Shown here: positions 9,559 to 18,467 of the stretch, piece after piece
Layout: every line of letters begins with the position of its first letter
How positions within the stretch are numbered: the stretch's first letter is position 1
NCBI GenBank assembly: GCA_026129865.1
Contig: JAHCHG010000001.1
Coordinates: 558,001 to 622,000 of the forward strand
DNA from: Pyrinomonadaceae bacterium
GTDB taxonomy: Bacteria; Acidobacteriota; Blastocatellia; Pyrinomonadales; Pyrinomonadaceae
Direction: 5' to 3'
Length of the DNA: 64,000 nucleotides
Translations under genes and position numbers: made by a program
Notes under the pieces: model-generated
What the model was told of the DNA's origin: nothing
The model's input: the letters and a program-made list of their open reading frames with translations, nothing else
Databases searched by the model: none

Positions 9559-9852
9559 TTAATCGAGATCAAGCGGATTCTTAAACGGTTTGTGAAGATC
9601 GGCGTCGTCCTGCGCACGTTTTTTTGCCTCTTGAAACTTCTCTTCCAACAGTCGTTCGCGGTCCTTTTGCGACGACATCTCCTGTGCAAACAACTGATCA
9701 CGTAGTTCCTTCTGTTTTGTCAATTCAGTTCTTAGATCGTCGAAAGATCCGTGAACCTTCTTCTTTTCGGCGTGCGAAATGATCGCTCCGGTGTTTCCGT
9801 CGATGACCAGCGTCGCTTCACAGCATGGACAAATTACACTTATTTTTTCCAT
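9559..9852 (-). CDS. Small CPCC zinc-binding coiled-coil protein
   Basis: Predicted protein of 97 residues from the ATG at 9852. An upstream TTG at 9867 is possible but overlaps a TATAAT-like sequence. The N-terminus carries a CPCC knuckle within SVICPCCEATLVIDG and is followed by a charged helix likely to form a coiled coil. Only one Cys pair is present, so any metal site would need dimerisation or other ligands. It lies between a lipoprotein gene and the zinc-ribbon/TPR gene, all on one strand. Its position next to another zinc-ribbon protein hints at a shared role; I do not recognise the function. Confidence 0.6.
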   Translation of the reverse strand: MEKISVICPCCEATLVIDGNTGAIISHAEKKKVHGSFDDLRTELTKQKELRDQLFAQEMSSQKDRERLLEEKFQEAKKRAQDDADLHKPFKNPLDLD

Positions 9853-9884
9853 AGTTCGATTATACAAAACTCACAACCGAAAGA

Positions 9885-10409
9885 TCATTGCGCTTCATTT
9901 TTATTCCCGTCTTTTTTCGAGACCGGCGCCGGTGTCGGGACGTCAACGCCGATCGCTTTAAGAATATTTCCCGGCGCAGTCGTCCGCATGTCTGCGATCT
10001 GGTCTTCTGTAAAGTCGTAAACTTTACCGTTTCTTAAATAAACTTTTCTCGTTACGTTCGGACCGTTCGTCACTCGCTCGATCTTTAACAATTGCGGGTG
10101 ATCTTTGAATGTCCGGGTTTCCGCAAAGCTTCCGTCCGGTCGCATATATGTCAAAACTTCAGAATTATCCGGCGCCGTGCGTTTTTGAAAATCTTCGCTT
10201 TTCGGCACTTCGCGGTTAACGGTCGGAATGTTCGCGGTGTTTGCGTTGAACGCCTCGGCGTTAACGTTCGGCAGCAAGATCATCTGGGAATTTCCGTTTG
10301 AATTTACGGGTAAGTTCGTGTTCGCTATATTTGCATTTACATTTTCGTTAGAAGCGCTCGAACATCCAGCAGCAGATGCGATCGCCAATGTTATTAGTAG
10401 TTTCTTCAT
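9885..10409 (-). CDS. Asn-rich putative lipoprotein
   Basis: A 174-residue protein with a short signal peptide ending in SAAGC, a plausible lipobox with Cys16. It is followed by an Asn-rich, low-complexity stretch (about 20-65) typical of lipoprotein linkers. The C-terminal half (about 75-160) looks like a small beta-rich domain with the segments TYMRPDGSFAETRTF and KVYLRNGKVYDFTEDQ. Function is unknown. Its start overlaps the stop of the acetyltransferase gene in ATGA, which implies translational coupling. Confidence 0.6.
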   Translation of the reverse strand: MKKLLITLAIASAAGCSSASNENVNANIANTNLPVNSNGNSQMILLPNVNAEAFNANTANIPTVNREVPKSEDFQKRTAPDNSEVLTYMRPDGSFAETRTFKDHPQLLKIERVTNGPNVTRKVYLRNGKVYDFTEDQIADMRTTAPGNILKAIGVDVPTPAPVSKKDGNKNEAQ

Positions 10410-10996
10410 CTATCTCTTTTTAGTTTCTCCAAAAGATTTCGTTTTACCGATTCCCATTCGGAATCTATGATGCTGAAAATGACGCTGTCGCGAATTCTCC
10501 CCGAATCGACGATCAGATGATTTCGCAAAATTCCTTCCTGTTTCGCCCCGAGCCGCAGAATCGCATTTCGAGATCTTTCGTTAAAGACATCCGTTATGAT
10601 CTCAACTCGAATGCATTTCCAAGTTTCGAATGCGTGCGAAAGCATCAGCAGCTTTGCTTCGGTATTGATATACGTCCGCTGCCACGCCGGGTTTATCCAT
10701 GTCCAGCCGATCTCAGCCGAACGATTTTCCGTTGAGATATTACCAAACCGTGTAGCTCCGACGATCTTTTCCGATTTGCGGTCGACGGTTACAAACGGCA
10801 GCGCCGTTCCGGCGCTTTTTCCGGCAAGAGCTGATTCGACATACCGGCGCATATCGTCAAATTTTTCGATATTGGTAGTCGTCCATTTCCAGATGTCTTT
10901 TACGCTTCCGATCTCAAAAAGTATTTCCGTGTGATCGGCTCGCATCGGCTCAAGCCGGACGAGATCGCCTTCGAGAATAACGTCGTCAACAGTCAT
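10406..10996 (-). CDS. GNAT-family N-acetyltransferase, RimJ/RimL type
   Basis: Predicted 196-residue acetyltransferase that would use acetyl-CoA on an amine of unknown identity. Family features include LVRLEPMRADH at the N-terminus, IGWTWINPAWQRTYIN in the acetyl-CoA region, and the ending segment NAILRLGAKQEGILRNH, usual for RimJ/RimL-like proteins. An upstream in-frame start at 11032 is rejected because that stretch forms the loop and stem of the glnA terminator; the ATG at 10996 gives the conventional N-terminus. It is the first gene of a six-gene reverse-strand run ending with the DUF3108 gene. Confidence 0.85.
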   Translation of the reverse strand: MTVDDVILEGDLVRLEPMRADHTEILFEIGSVKDIWKWTTTNIEKFDDMRRYVESALAGKSAGTALPFVTVDRKSEKIVGATRFGNISTENRSAEIGWTWINPAWQRTYINTEAKLLMLSHAFETWKCIRVEIITDVFNERSRNAILRLGAKQEGILRNHLIVDSGRIRDSVIFSIIDSEWESVKRNLLEKLKRDR

Positions 10997-11016
10997 CCGA
11001 AAAAGTTTAATCAAAT

Positions 11017-11055
11017 AAAAAGCGGCGGGCAACTGTGCTGGTGCCCGCCGCTTTG
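11017..11055 (-). terminator. Rho-independent terminator of glnA
   Basis: A perfect 11-bp GC-rich stem, AGCGGCGGGCA paired with TGCCCGCCGCT, has a 10-nt loop. On the reverse strand it is followed by a T-rich run. It lies 20 bp past the glnA stop. Confidence 0.9.
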
Positions 11056-11074
11056 CTCAAAAGGTAAAAACGAC

Positions 11075-12496
11075 CTAAACGTCGTAATACATCGAAAACT
11101 CCATCGGATGCGGTCTAAGCCGAAGTTTGTTGACCTCGTTGTCGCGCTTGAATTTGATCCAGCGCTTGATCATATCTTCGGTGAAAACGTCGCCTTTCAG
11201 CAAAAATTCATAATCGTTTTCGAGTGCGTTCAGCGCTTCTTCCAAACTTCCCGGCAGGCTCGGAACATCCTTTAATTCTTCCGGAGAAAGATCGTAAATA
11301 TCCTTGTCGAGCGGTTCGCCCGGATCGATCCGATTTTGAACGCCGTCAAGTCCTGCCATTAGAAGCGCGGCAAAAGTCAGGTACGGATTGCAGCTCGGAT
11401 CGGGCGGACGAAATTCAAGCCGTTTTGCCTTCGGCGATTGCGAAAACATCGGAATTCTCACCGCCGCCGAACGATTTCGTGCGGAATATGCAAGATTTAC
11501 CGGCGCTTCGAAACCCGGAACGAGTCGTTTGAAGCTGTTTGTGGTCGGCGCAGCAAACGCGATCAACGCGGGCGCGTGTTTTAGCAGCCCGCCGATGTAA
11601 AACTTTGCCATCTCCGATAAACCCGCGTATTCATTACCCGAAAACAGCGGCTGACCGTCTTTCCAGAGCGATTGATGGCAATGCATTCCGGACCCATTAT
11701 CGCCGACCAGCGGCTTCGGCATAAACGTCGCGGTCTTTCCATAAGCATGCGTCGCGTTCTTTACGATATATTTGAAAAGCATCAAGTTATCTGCCGTGTT
11801 CAGCAGATTCGAAAACTTAAAATCGATCTCGCACTGTCCCGCTGTCGCTACCTCGTGATGATGACATTCGACGAAAATTCCGACTTCGCCTAGGATCGAA
11901 GATATCGCATTTCTTAGGTCGATCAGCGAATCGACCGGCGAAACAGGCACGTAACCTTCTTTCGGTTTGATGTGGAAACCCATGTTCGGCGCATCGCTGG
12001 TACTTTTCCGTGCGGAATTCCAATGACCTTCCTCGGACTCGATCGTGTAACCCGAAGATTGCTGGTCGTTGTGAAACGAAACTCCATCAAACACAAAAAA
12101 TTCCGCTTCCGGTCCAACATAAACGGTGTCCGCAATTCCGGTAAATTTTAAATAACTTTCCGCACGTACCGCGACCGAACGCGGATCGAGCCAATAGCCT
12201 TCTTTCGTCATCGGTTCAACCACATTTGCAATAATGCAGAGCGTCGTATCTTCCGTAAACGGGTCGATCCAGCAGCGCGCCGGATCGGGAACAAGAAGCA
12301 TGTCCGATTCATTGATCGCCGCCCAACCGCGCAGACTCGACGCGTCAAATCCAAATCCGTCCTCAAACGAATCTTCCGTCAATTGTTCGATCGGATATGT
12401 AAGGTGATGCCAGGAACCGAGCAGATCGGTAAACCGGACAGAAACAAACCTCGCTTCCTGATCCGCAGCGTAATTCAATACATGTCTTGCGTTCAT
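11075..12496 (-). CDS. glnA: Type I glutamine synthetase
   Basis: Makes glutamine from glutamate, ammonium and ATP; dodecameric cytoplasmic enzyme. The 473-residue length fits GSI. Seen in the sequence: the RFTDLLG start of the beta-grasp domain, [14 protein letters not shown] with the active-site residues, and [13 protein letters not shown] in the ATP/glutamate site. The segment IYDLSPEE around Tyr401 matches the adenylylation site of GSI-beta enzymes, so covalent control by GlnE is possible. The ATG at 12496 is chosen because AGGAG stands just before it; an upstream in-frame start adds 16 residues foreign to the family. It is a single-gene unit bracketed by terminators. Confidence 0.96.
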   Translation of the reverse strand: MNARHVLNYAADQEARFVSVRFTDLLGSWHHLTYPIEQLTEDSFEDGFGFDASSLRGWAAINESDMLLVPDPARCWIDPFTEDTTLCIIANVVEPMTKEGYWLDPRSVAVRAESYLKFTGIADTVYVGPEAEFFVFDGVSFHNDQQSSGYTIESEEGHWNSARKSTSDAPNMGFHIKPKEGYVPVSPVDSLIDLRNAISSILGEVGIFVECHHHEVATAGQCEIDFKFSNLLNTADNLMLFKYIVKNATHAYGKTATFMPKPLVGDNGSGMHCHQSLWKDGQPLFSGNEYAGLSEMAKFYIGGLLKHAPALIAFAAPTTNSFKRLVPGFEAPVNLAYSARNRSAAVRIPMFSQSPKAKRLEFRPPDPSCNPYLTFAALLMAGLDGVQNRIDPGEPLDKDIYDLSPEELKDVPSLPGSLEEALNALENDYEFLLKGDVFTEDMIKRWIKFKRDNEVNKLRLRPHPMEFSMYYDV

Positions 12497-12670
12497 TTGA
12501 TCTCCTAAGATGATTGTGAAATTTGATAAACTTTTCTTAAACAAAATTCGCCCGGATGATGCGCGAATAAAAAAAAGATTCTACACCAGCACCCGTATTG
12601 TTTAAAATGGGTTTTGTAAAAACGTCGGAAGAATTTCGTTTTTTTCGTTTATCGAAAAACGCTGACAAAA

Positions 12671-12710
12671 AATAACCGATCAAACGGCGTTTTGCAGTTT
12701 GATCGGACTT
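12671..12710 (-). terminator. Rho-independent terminator after the 12728-14428 gene
   Basis: A perfect 10-bp stem, CCGATCAAAC with GTTTGATCGG, has an 11-nt loop and on the reverse strand a T-rich tail. It separates the upstream gene from glnA. The remaining 12497-12670 gap should hold the glnA promoter; a TAGAAT hexamer with no clear -35 partner is visible on the reverse strand. Confidence 0.85.
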
Positions 12711-12727
12711 ATTTAAATTGGTTTTGT

Positions 12728-14428
12728 CTACTTGATCTCGACGGTTGAATCAGTTGCGAATCCGACGGTTTGACTATTTGAATTCAGCAAATGAACCTTC
12801 TTGTAGCCTTTTTTCTCACCTTCGGCAACGAGTTTTCTAGCGATCTCTTCTTTTTTCTCGCGCGGTGCGCCTTCAAATTCAGGAGTTGCAATAACAAACA
12901 GAGTATCACTTGTTACACGCCCGGATTCGATAAAGTTCTTGAATGGAGTTTTTTCAAACTCTATCGCTTTGACGTCCGAATCGCGTTTAAGCGGAGCGCT
13001 AAAAACTTCGACCCAGAGAACAAGGGCGGCAGATAAAACGAGCGACAAGATCGTGAGTCCGAGAACCCAACGGTTTACCGAGAAAACATTGAAAAATTTC
13101 GACGAGAAAAACGATTCTTTCGCTTCCGTTTTTCTCCTTCGCGAAGGATCGTTCAAACCTTCACAATCTTCCGAGGAACCGATGCCGGGATTTTCGCGGA
13201 TCGTCCTTATGATCTCCGCGATCTCGACGGATTTATTGGTCGCTTCCGATATGGTCGAATCAAAGATAAAACTGTATTTATCTTCGATCGTTTCAGCAAT
13301 GCTTCGCTCCTGACCGTATCGCAACAGGTCGATATAGCGATTGCCGATCTGAACATTGCAAATGATCGCGGTTGCTGCGATCTGTGGCGAAAAGAAAAGT
13401 TCTGCCGTGCTTCGTTTCAAGATCCGAACACGGTTAAAGAACTCGGAGTCGATCAGATCATCAAAATCACGTGTACTGCGCGCTTCGCGAAGCATTTCCT
13501 CAAATCGTGCGAGTAATGAATTTATTCGTTCGGATGCTTCCTCATCTAGATTTGTCGGAGGACTTTTCCATTCCAAATAGAGCTCCGAAAGATGTTCCAC
13601 AAGTTCTTCTTGCGAAAACACAAGTTCCCGCTTGTTGTCTTCGACATCGGTAGCGAAAAGTCTTGTAATTATCAATTCAAATTTATTGCGGTTATTTTCC
13701 GAAAATTTTGCGTTCCGATAAAATTTTGCCAAAGCAAGCAATGCCGGCGGTGAAAGCGGCGGACGCGTATTTTCACAGCAATAACGCAAATTTTCGATGG
13801 AGATCTTCTGATCGCGCGACGCGAGCGCCATCTCCCACATAGACATTTGTTTTGTTAAAGCGTCCTGAAATTCGCCGCAGTCGTCAACGTTCGTTGCCGG
13901 CGGAAGCTTGACGAATTCGTGGAGAATTTTCTTCAGAGGCAAATCGTCAAACGGCTTGGCGTTCGTTTTGATCTGTTCGCGTTCGACACTTGAAAAAATG
14001 TTATCGACCATTTGAAGTGAAGAAACCTGCTCGAGCATCTTCTTACGAAATCTTTCAAATGGTGTCGGAATACGCTTTTTCTTTACCGGCGGCGCTTCAT
14101 CGCCGTTACGTTCGACAACGAATTGATCTTGCGAAATTTCCAGAATGTCATCCTCTGCCACATTCGGGGTAATTTCGACCGGAGTTTCATCGGGATTTGC
14201 TGAAGAATCGGCAAGCGTTTCAAGAAACGCTTCGGATTCCATTATCTCGAGTTCCGACAATTCGTCTCCGGCATCGTCGATAATGATGTCGCCGAAAAGA
14301 TCGCCGTCCGCTGTTTCCGGATGGCGATCAGCCTCTTTTTTTGGTCTCTTTTCTGAGAATTCGCCCGTGTTGGTTTCGATCAAATGCTCTTCTTTGAGCT
14401 CGTCGATCAACTCATCAAATACGTTCAT
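12728..14428 (-). CDS. Unknown acidic protein with one C-terminal membrane helix
   Basis: A 566-residue protein with no family I recognise. Residues 1-120 are strongly acidic and probably disordered. The middle (about 120-440) is helical and charged. One hydrophobic segment, WVLGLTILSLVLSAALVLW, near residues 465-485 should cross the membrane once. The last ~80 residues form a small domain outside it with TLFVIATPEFEGAP and KKGYKKVHLLNS. The large N-terminal part would be cytoplasmic. It lies 45 bp downstream of the pilin gene on the same strand, so it may belong to the pilus or envelope system; that is only suggested by position. Confidence 0.6.
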   Translation of the reverse strand: MNVFDELIDELKEEHLIETNTGEFSEKRPKKEADRHPETADGDLFGDIIIDDAGDELSELEIMESEAFLETLADSSANPDETPVEITPNVAEDDILEISQDQFVVERNGDEAPPVKKKRIPTPFERFRKKMLEQVSSLQMVDNIFSSVEREQIKTNAKPFDDLPLKKILHEFVKLPPATNVDDCGEFQDALTKQMSMWEMALASRDQKISIENLRYCCENTRPPLSPPALLALAKFYRNAKFSENNRNKFELIITRLFATDVEDNKRELVFSQEELVEHLSELYLEWKSPPTNLDEEASERINSLLARFEEMLREARSTRDFDDLIDSEFFNRVRILKRSTAELFFSPQIAATAIICNVQIGNRYIDLLRYGQERSIAETIEDKYSFIFDSTISEATNKSVEIAEIIRTIRENPGIGSSEDCEGLNDPSRRRKTEAKESFFSSKFFNVFSVNRWVLGLTILSLVLSAALVLWVEVFSAPLKRDSDVKAIEFEKTPFKNFIESGRVTSDTLFVIATPEFEGAPREKKEEIARKLVAEGEKKGYKKVHLLNSNSQTVGFATDSTVEIK

Positions 14429-14473
14429 GTTGTTTTAGCTGCACAATTCGTCTAAAAGGGGTTTAAGGAACTA

Positions 14474-14896
14474 TCAAGGAAATATCTCGGTGATCTTTCC
14501 GGTCTGATCCACCTGGACGACATACCGCGTTTCCTGAGAGCTGGCGGGTTTCGTAGCAATAATCGTATAGCCTTCCTTCAGGTCGGCGTCGGTCGGGTTC
14601 GCATTCGGGCTCAATTCAAAAGTAAATTTTCCGCGGATTATGTTCGGCGCGACGACCGTTCCCAAACCGTTTCCCTGGCTTGTGTTTAACTCATCAAGAC
14701 GCGCAAACCGTCCGTTTGACGAAAGAAAATTTACCTGTGCTGAAGACATCGTCCGAAGCGTCGCGTAGGCGTTTCGCTCTTCTGTCCGATGGATCGCCTT
14801 CAAAAGATAAGGAATTGCGATCGTTGAAATGACGCCGAGGATTACGACAACAAGTAATAACTCGATCAGTGAAAATCCGCTCTCTCTGTCTTTCAT
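14474..14896 (-). CDS. Type IV pilin-like protein
   Basis: A 140-residue pilin or pseudopilin. The prepilin peptidase site is G7-F8 in ESGFSLIELLLVVVILG; Glu12 is the conserved fifth residue of the mature protein, and the hydrophobic helix spans about 8-30. After cleavage and N-methylation it would be assembled into a type IV pilus or type II secretion pseudopilus. The C-terminal part resembles short acidobacterial pilins with a YTIIATK strand. It is the first gene of a reverse-strand pair with the 12728-14428 gene. Whether it is a major or minor pilin cannot be told here. Confidence 0.88.
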   Translation of the reverse strand: MKDRESGFSLIELLLVVVILGVISTIAIPYLLKAIHRTEERNAYATLRTMSSAQVNFLSSNGRFARLDELNTSQGNGLGTVVAPNIIRGKFTFELSPNANPTDADLKEGYTIIATKPASSQETRYVVQVDQTGKITEIFP

Positions 14897-15298
14897 ATTT
14901 TTGCCTCACAAATTTTTATTAGGGTATAAGCGCTTTTGTGACAAATATTGGCAGTTTTTCGAAACAAGATACGACAATTGTTGGCTCCGATTTCCGGGAC
15001 AGCCTACATAAACCGTTGAAAAACTTGATTTTATCGATGCTTTTCATATCTTTCGATATTTCCCGCATCAAATTAGTGCAACGACTGTGCCATCCGTGTA
15101 TTTCCACCGGCTCGCGTCGGTTCAAGTACTAGCCGAAAATCAATTTTGGGAATTTTAAATTTTTCCGCGGCGCGGCTGTGAAATTAACTGTTGTTCTTAC
15201 TTTTCATTTTTGATAGATTTCTTATAAGTTATATGGCTTGGTTTAATTTCGTGGAATTTCATTCTTGAAATTTCATTTTTTATTTGGAGAAAAGTAAT
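14897..15298. other. Divergent promoter region between the pilin gene and speA
   Basis: About 400 bp without a convincing gene. Codons here do not resemble a gene on either strand. The region should hold the promoter of the reverse-strand pilin gene and that of forward-strand speA. The speA side is very AT-rich, with several TATAAG/TTATAT-like hexamers around 15215-15235. I see no strong terminator or operator. Confidence 0.5.
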
Positions 15299-17251
15299 TT
15301 GAGCGCGGTAATAGAAAAGAACATAGAAACGTACGGAATAGATAATTGGGGCGCAAATTACTTTGGAGTCAATAAAAAAGGAAACTTGATCGTCCGCTCG
15401 CCTGAAGGTGATAACCTTTCGGCGGACGTTAAGGAGATCATAGACGACCTTCAGCGGCGCGGAATTTCGACGCCGATCCTTCTTCGCTTCCCGCAGCTTT
15501 TATTCGGACAAGTTCGCAAACTTCACAAGGCTTTCAGAAATTCAATGAAGGAATTTGGCTATGAAGGCGGGCATATGTGCGTTTACCCGATGAAGGTAAA
15601 TCAAAACCGCGCGGTCGTAGAAGAGTATTTAAAGGAGGCGTCGCGATATGATTTTGGGTTGGAAGCGGGTTCAAAAGCAGAACTTTACGGCGCGCTTGCG
15701 ATGGACCAGACCAAAGACAGTTTGTTGATACTCAACGGATTTAAGGACCGCGACTTTCTTCGTCTGGCGTTTGTCGGCGCGCAAGCAGGCAAAAACATTG
15801 TCATTGTTATCGAAAAATTGAGCGAACTTGAAAACACGTTAGCGATCGTCGATGAGCTGACTGCGCAGAATTCCGATGCCAAGCTTCCGATGCTTGGTGT
15901 GCGCGTCAAGCTATATTCAAAGGGCTCCGGCAAATGGGAAAAATCCGGCGGCGAAGCTGCTAAGTTCGGATTGACCACGACCGAGATCCTTGAGGTCATT
16001 CGCCGTCTTCACGAAGCCGGTCGGACCGACATGCTTCGACTCCTGCATCTTCACATCGGTTCTCAGCTTACCGACATCAAGCGGATCAAGAACGCGATGA
16101 AAGAAGCGGCGAGGACTTATGCAAAGATCAAACAGCTGAATATCCCGATCGATTATTTAGATGTCGGCGGCGGTATGGCAGTGGACTATGACGGTTCGAG
16201 AACTTCTTATGAATCTTCGGCGAACTATAACGCGCAGGAATTTGCAAACGACGTAATTTATGTGATCAAAAGTGTCTGCGACGACGAAAACGTACCGCAC
16301 CCGACGATCATCCAGGAGTCGGGAAGGTTCCTGACGGCATATCACGCGATCCTTGTAACAAATGTTCAGGATGAGATCGAAACAGTTGTCGAAGATCTAA
16401 CACCGATGGTTGTTGATGAAGACGATCCGCAGGTGGTCAAGGAATTATACGATCTGCGCGAGAGCATAAACGGAAAAAACTATCGCGAGTACTACCACGA
16501 CGCGCTCGAACATCGCGAAGAACTTTTTACGATGTTCATTCTCGGGTTGATTTCCCTCGAAGATCGAGGTAAAGGCGAAGTTTTGTTCTGGGATGTATGC
16601 GAACAGGCGGACAAATTTGCCCAGCAGAAGAAATATGTCGCTGAAGAATTTAACGATCTTCGCCGTCTGCTTTGCGCGAAATACCTTGTAAATTTTTCGG
16701 TCTTTAGGTCGATGCCGGACAACTGGGCGCTCGAGCAGCTGTTCCCAATTGTTCCGATACATAAACTTAACAAAAAATTGACGGAATATGCTACTCTTTG
16801 TGACATCACTTGCGATTCAGACGGTATAGTTGACAAGTTCGTCGATCTGCATGATGAAAAACCGGTTTTGGAACTTCATTCATTGCAGAAAAACGAGCCG
16901 TATTATCTGGCGATAATGCTTGTCGGCGCGTATCAGGAAGTGATGGGAAACAATCATAATTTGTTCGGGGTTCCGCACGAAGCTCATATTCATATCGGCG
17001 AAGACGGTTATATTATTAAAAAGGTAATTCCGGGCGCGACACTCGGTGATACTCTTAAAACCGTTCGCTTCGACGAAGCGCAGCTTCATGAGCAGTTTCG
17101 GAAAATAGTCCTAAAACAGATCAAGAATGACGAACTTTCCGAAAAAGACGGGCAAAAACTGATCGAATATTACGAGAAAAAAGTTAATAGTTACACGTAT
17201 CTTTCGGTCAGCGAGAACGGCGCAAAAGTCGCCGGATCCGGGACGAAATAA
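15299..17251 (+). CDS. speA: Biosynthetic arginine decarboxylase
   Basis: PLP enzyme of the alanine-racemase-like fold that converts arginine to agmatine and CO2. At 650 residues it is close to the usual SpeA length of 630-660. Lys99 in VYPMKVNQ is the likely PLP Schiff-base lysine, and HIGSQ and DVGGG are further PLP and substrate motifs. The start is placed at TTG 15299 because GGAG at 15286-15289 lies 9 bp ahead. An in-frame TTG at 15284 would include this ribosome site in the coding part. It begins the speA, DHS-like, speB cluster for polyamine formation; the next gene starts 53 bp downstream. Confidence 0.93.
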   Translation: MSAVIEKNIETYGIDNWGANYFGVNKKGNLIVRSPEGDNLSADVKEIIDDLQRRGISTPILLRFPQLLFGQVRKLHKAFRNSMKEFGYEGGHMCVYPMKVNQNRAVVEEYLKEASRYDFGLEAGSKAELYGALAMDQTKDSLLILNGFKDRDFLRLAFVGAQAGKNIVIVIEKLSELENTLAIVDELTAQNSDAKLPMLGVRVKLYSKGSGKWEKSGGEAAKFGLTTTEILEVIRRLHEAGRTDMLRLLHLHIGSQLTDIKRIKNAMKEAARTYAKIKQLNIPIDYLDVGGGMAVDYDGSRTSYESSANYNAQEFANDVIYVIKSVCDDENVPHPTIIQESGRFLTAYHAILVTNVQDEIETVVEDLTPMVVDEDDPQVVKELYDLRESINGKNYREYYHDALEHREELFTMFILGLISLEDRGKGEVLFWDVCEQADKFAQQKKYVAEEFNDLRRLLCAKYLVNFSVFRSMPDNWALEQLFPIVPIHKLNKKLTEYATLCDITCDSDGIVDKFVDLHDEKPVLELHSLQKNEPYYLAIMLVGAYQEVMGNNHNLFGVPHEAHIHIGEDGYIIKKVIPGATLGDTLKTVRFDEAQLHEQFRKIVLKQIKNDELSEKDGQKLIEYYEKKVNSYTYLSVSENGAKVAGSGTK

Positions 17252-17304
17252 TAAAACATTTTCTAGATTTATACAGTACTTATTAAAATTGAGACGGAGA
17301 CAAT

Positions 17305-18366
17305 ATGGCAACACAACGAAAATCAAAGGCTTCGAAATTTCTGACGGTTCCGACACGACCTATTCCGGTCGATCGTGACCGTTCAGTTGCGGGGCTTCTT
17401 GAAAAAATGGAAGGCGCGGGATTTGGTGCCAGGCAGCTGGCGGAAGCACATCGAATTTGGCTCGATATGCTCGACGATACAACCACGATCTATATGTGCG
17501 CGTCGGGAAATTTGATTCCTTCCGGAATGCGCCGCTTGCTGGCGTACGTAGTAAAAAACCGGTTTGTCGATGTTTTAGTGCTTTCCGGCTCAGTCATCTT
17601 TCATGACATTCATGAGATCCTTGGACGCAATCATTACCAGGCTCATCCGAGCATGAACGATGAAGAGCTTGAAGAATCAGAAGTTACGCGCATCGGCGAC
17701 CTGCTTTCGAGTCAGGAAGAATATCGCGAAGCGGACGAATGGATCGGCAGCGTTATCAATCAATTAGAACTTTCGCGATCGTATTCGATTCGCGAATTTC
17801 TCCATCTTTTGGGTCGCGAACTTGCAGAGATCGCTCATGAAGACGGCATTTTGACCGCAGCATTCAAATCGCGCGTCCCGGTTTATTGTCCGGATCTGTT
17901 GTCGACCGAACTTTCCGTCGGCATTGCCCGCGCGCGGTTTGAAAAGAAGATCCAGTTTAATTTCGACATTACTCAAGACACGCTGGAAATGATGCAGATC
18001 GCTGAGAAAACGCGAAATTCCGGCATCATCACGCTCGGCGGCGTCGACAGCCAGAAAATGGTTAATATGGCGGAAATGTCCTCGTACATTACGCGGACAA
18101 ACACGCGCGGACATAAATACGCGGTTTCCGTTACGACCGATTCAGTTCCGCTCGATACGCGCACCCCGTCGATCGGCGGCAATCATAGAAGCGTCTTTGG
18201 GAAATTGCTGAAAAACGCTACGACAGCTTATGTACCGAGCGATCCGTCGATCGGTTTGCCGATGCTGGTTACCGCGCTTTCGCAAACCGCTGCAAAATTT
18301 ATGAAGACCCGCAAGCGACCAAGTTTCAGCTTTTCGGGCAAAGACCTCGGAATCGAAATTCCGTAG
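17305..18366 (+). CDS. Deoxyhypusine synthase-like protein
   Basis: A 353-residue member of the deoxyhypusine synthase fold family. In eukaryotes and archaea the enzyme moves an aminobutyl group from spermidine to a lysine of eIF5A/aIF5A through an enzyme-lysine intermediate. Bacteria have no eIF5A, so this protein must do something else, perhaps a homospermidine-synthase-like reaction on putrescine. From memory, SVFGKLL with Lys300 lines up with the catalytic VSWGKI region. The place of the eukaryotic HHIANA histidine reads QKMVNMAE. Its position between speA and speB argues for a polyamine role. A strong terminator follows 20 bp after the stop. Confidence 0.8.
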   Translation: MATQRKSKASKFLTVPTRPIPVDRDRSVAGLLEKMEGAGFGARQLAEAHRIWLDMLDDTTTIYMCASGNLIPSGMRRLLAYVVKNRFVDVLVLSGSVIFHDIHEILGRNHYQAHPSMNDEELEESEVTRIGDLLSSQEEYREADEWIGSVINQLELSRSYSIREFLHLLGRELAEIAHEDGILTAAFKSRVPVYCPDLLSTELSVGIARARFEKKIQFNFDITQDTLEMMQIAEKTRNSGIITLGGVDSQKMVNMAEMSSYITRTNTRGHKYAVSVTTDSVPLDTRTPSIGGNHRSVFGKLLKNATTAYVPSDPSIGLPMLVTALSQTAAKFMKTRKRPSFSFSGKDLGIEIP

Positions 18367-18385
18367 ACCTCCGATCGTAATAGTT

Positions 18386-18434
18386 AAAAGAGTCTTTCAA
18401 ATCACTTTTTATCAAGGTTTGAAGGGCTCTTTTT
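18386..18434. terminator. Terminator after the DHS-like gene
   Basis: AGAGTCTTTCAAA pairs with TTTGAAGGGCTCT, allowing two G-T wobbles. The stem is flanked by A and T runs, so it can act in either direction. It separates speA and the DHS-like gene from speB, which must then have its own promoter or depend on read-through. Confidence 0.8.
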
Positions 18435-18467
18435 CGTATTTCAGGAATTATTTTGTAAACTTTAGAA

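Noticed and set aside
10997-11032. Upstream start for the GNAT acetyltransferase
   Set aside because: The extra codons lie in the stem and loop of the glnA terminator.
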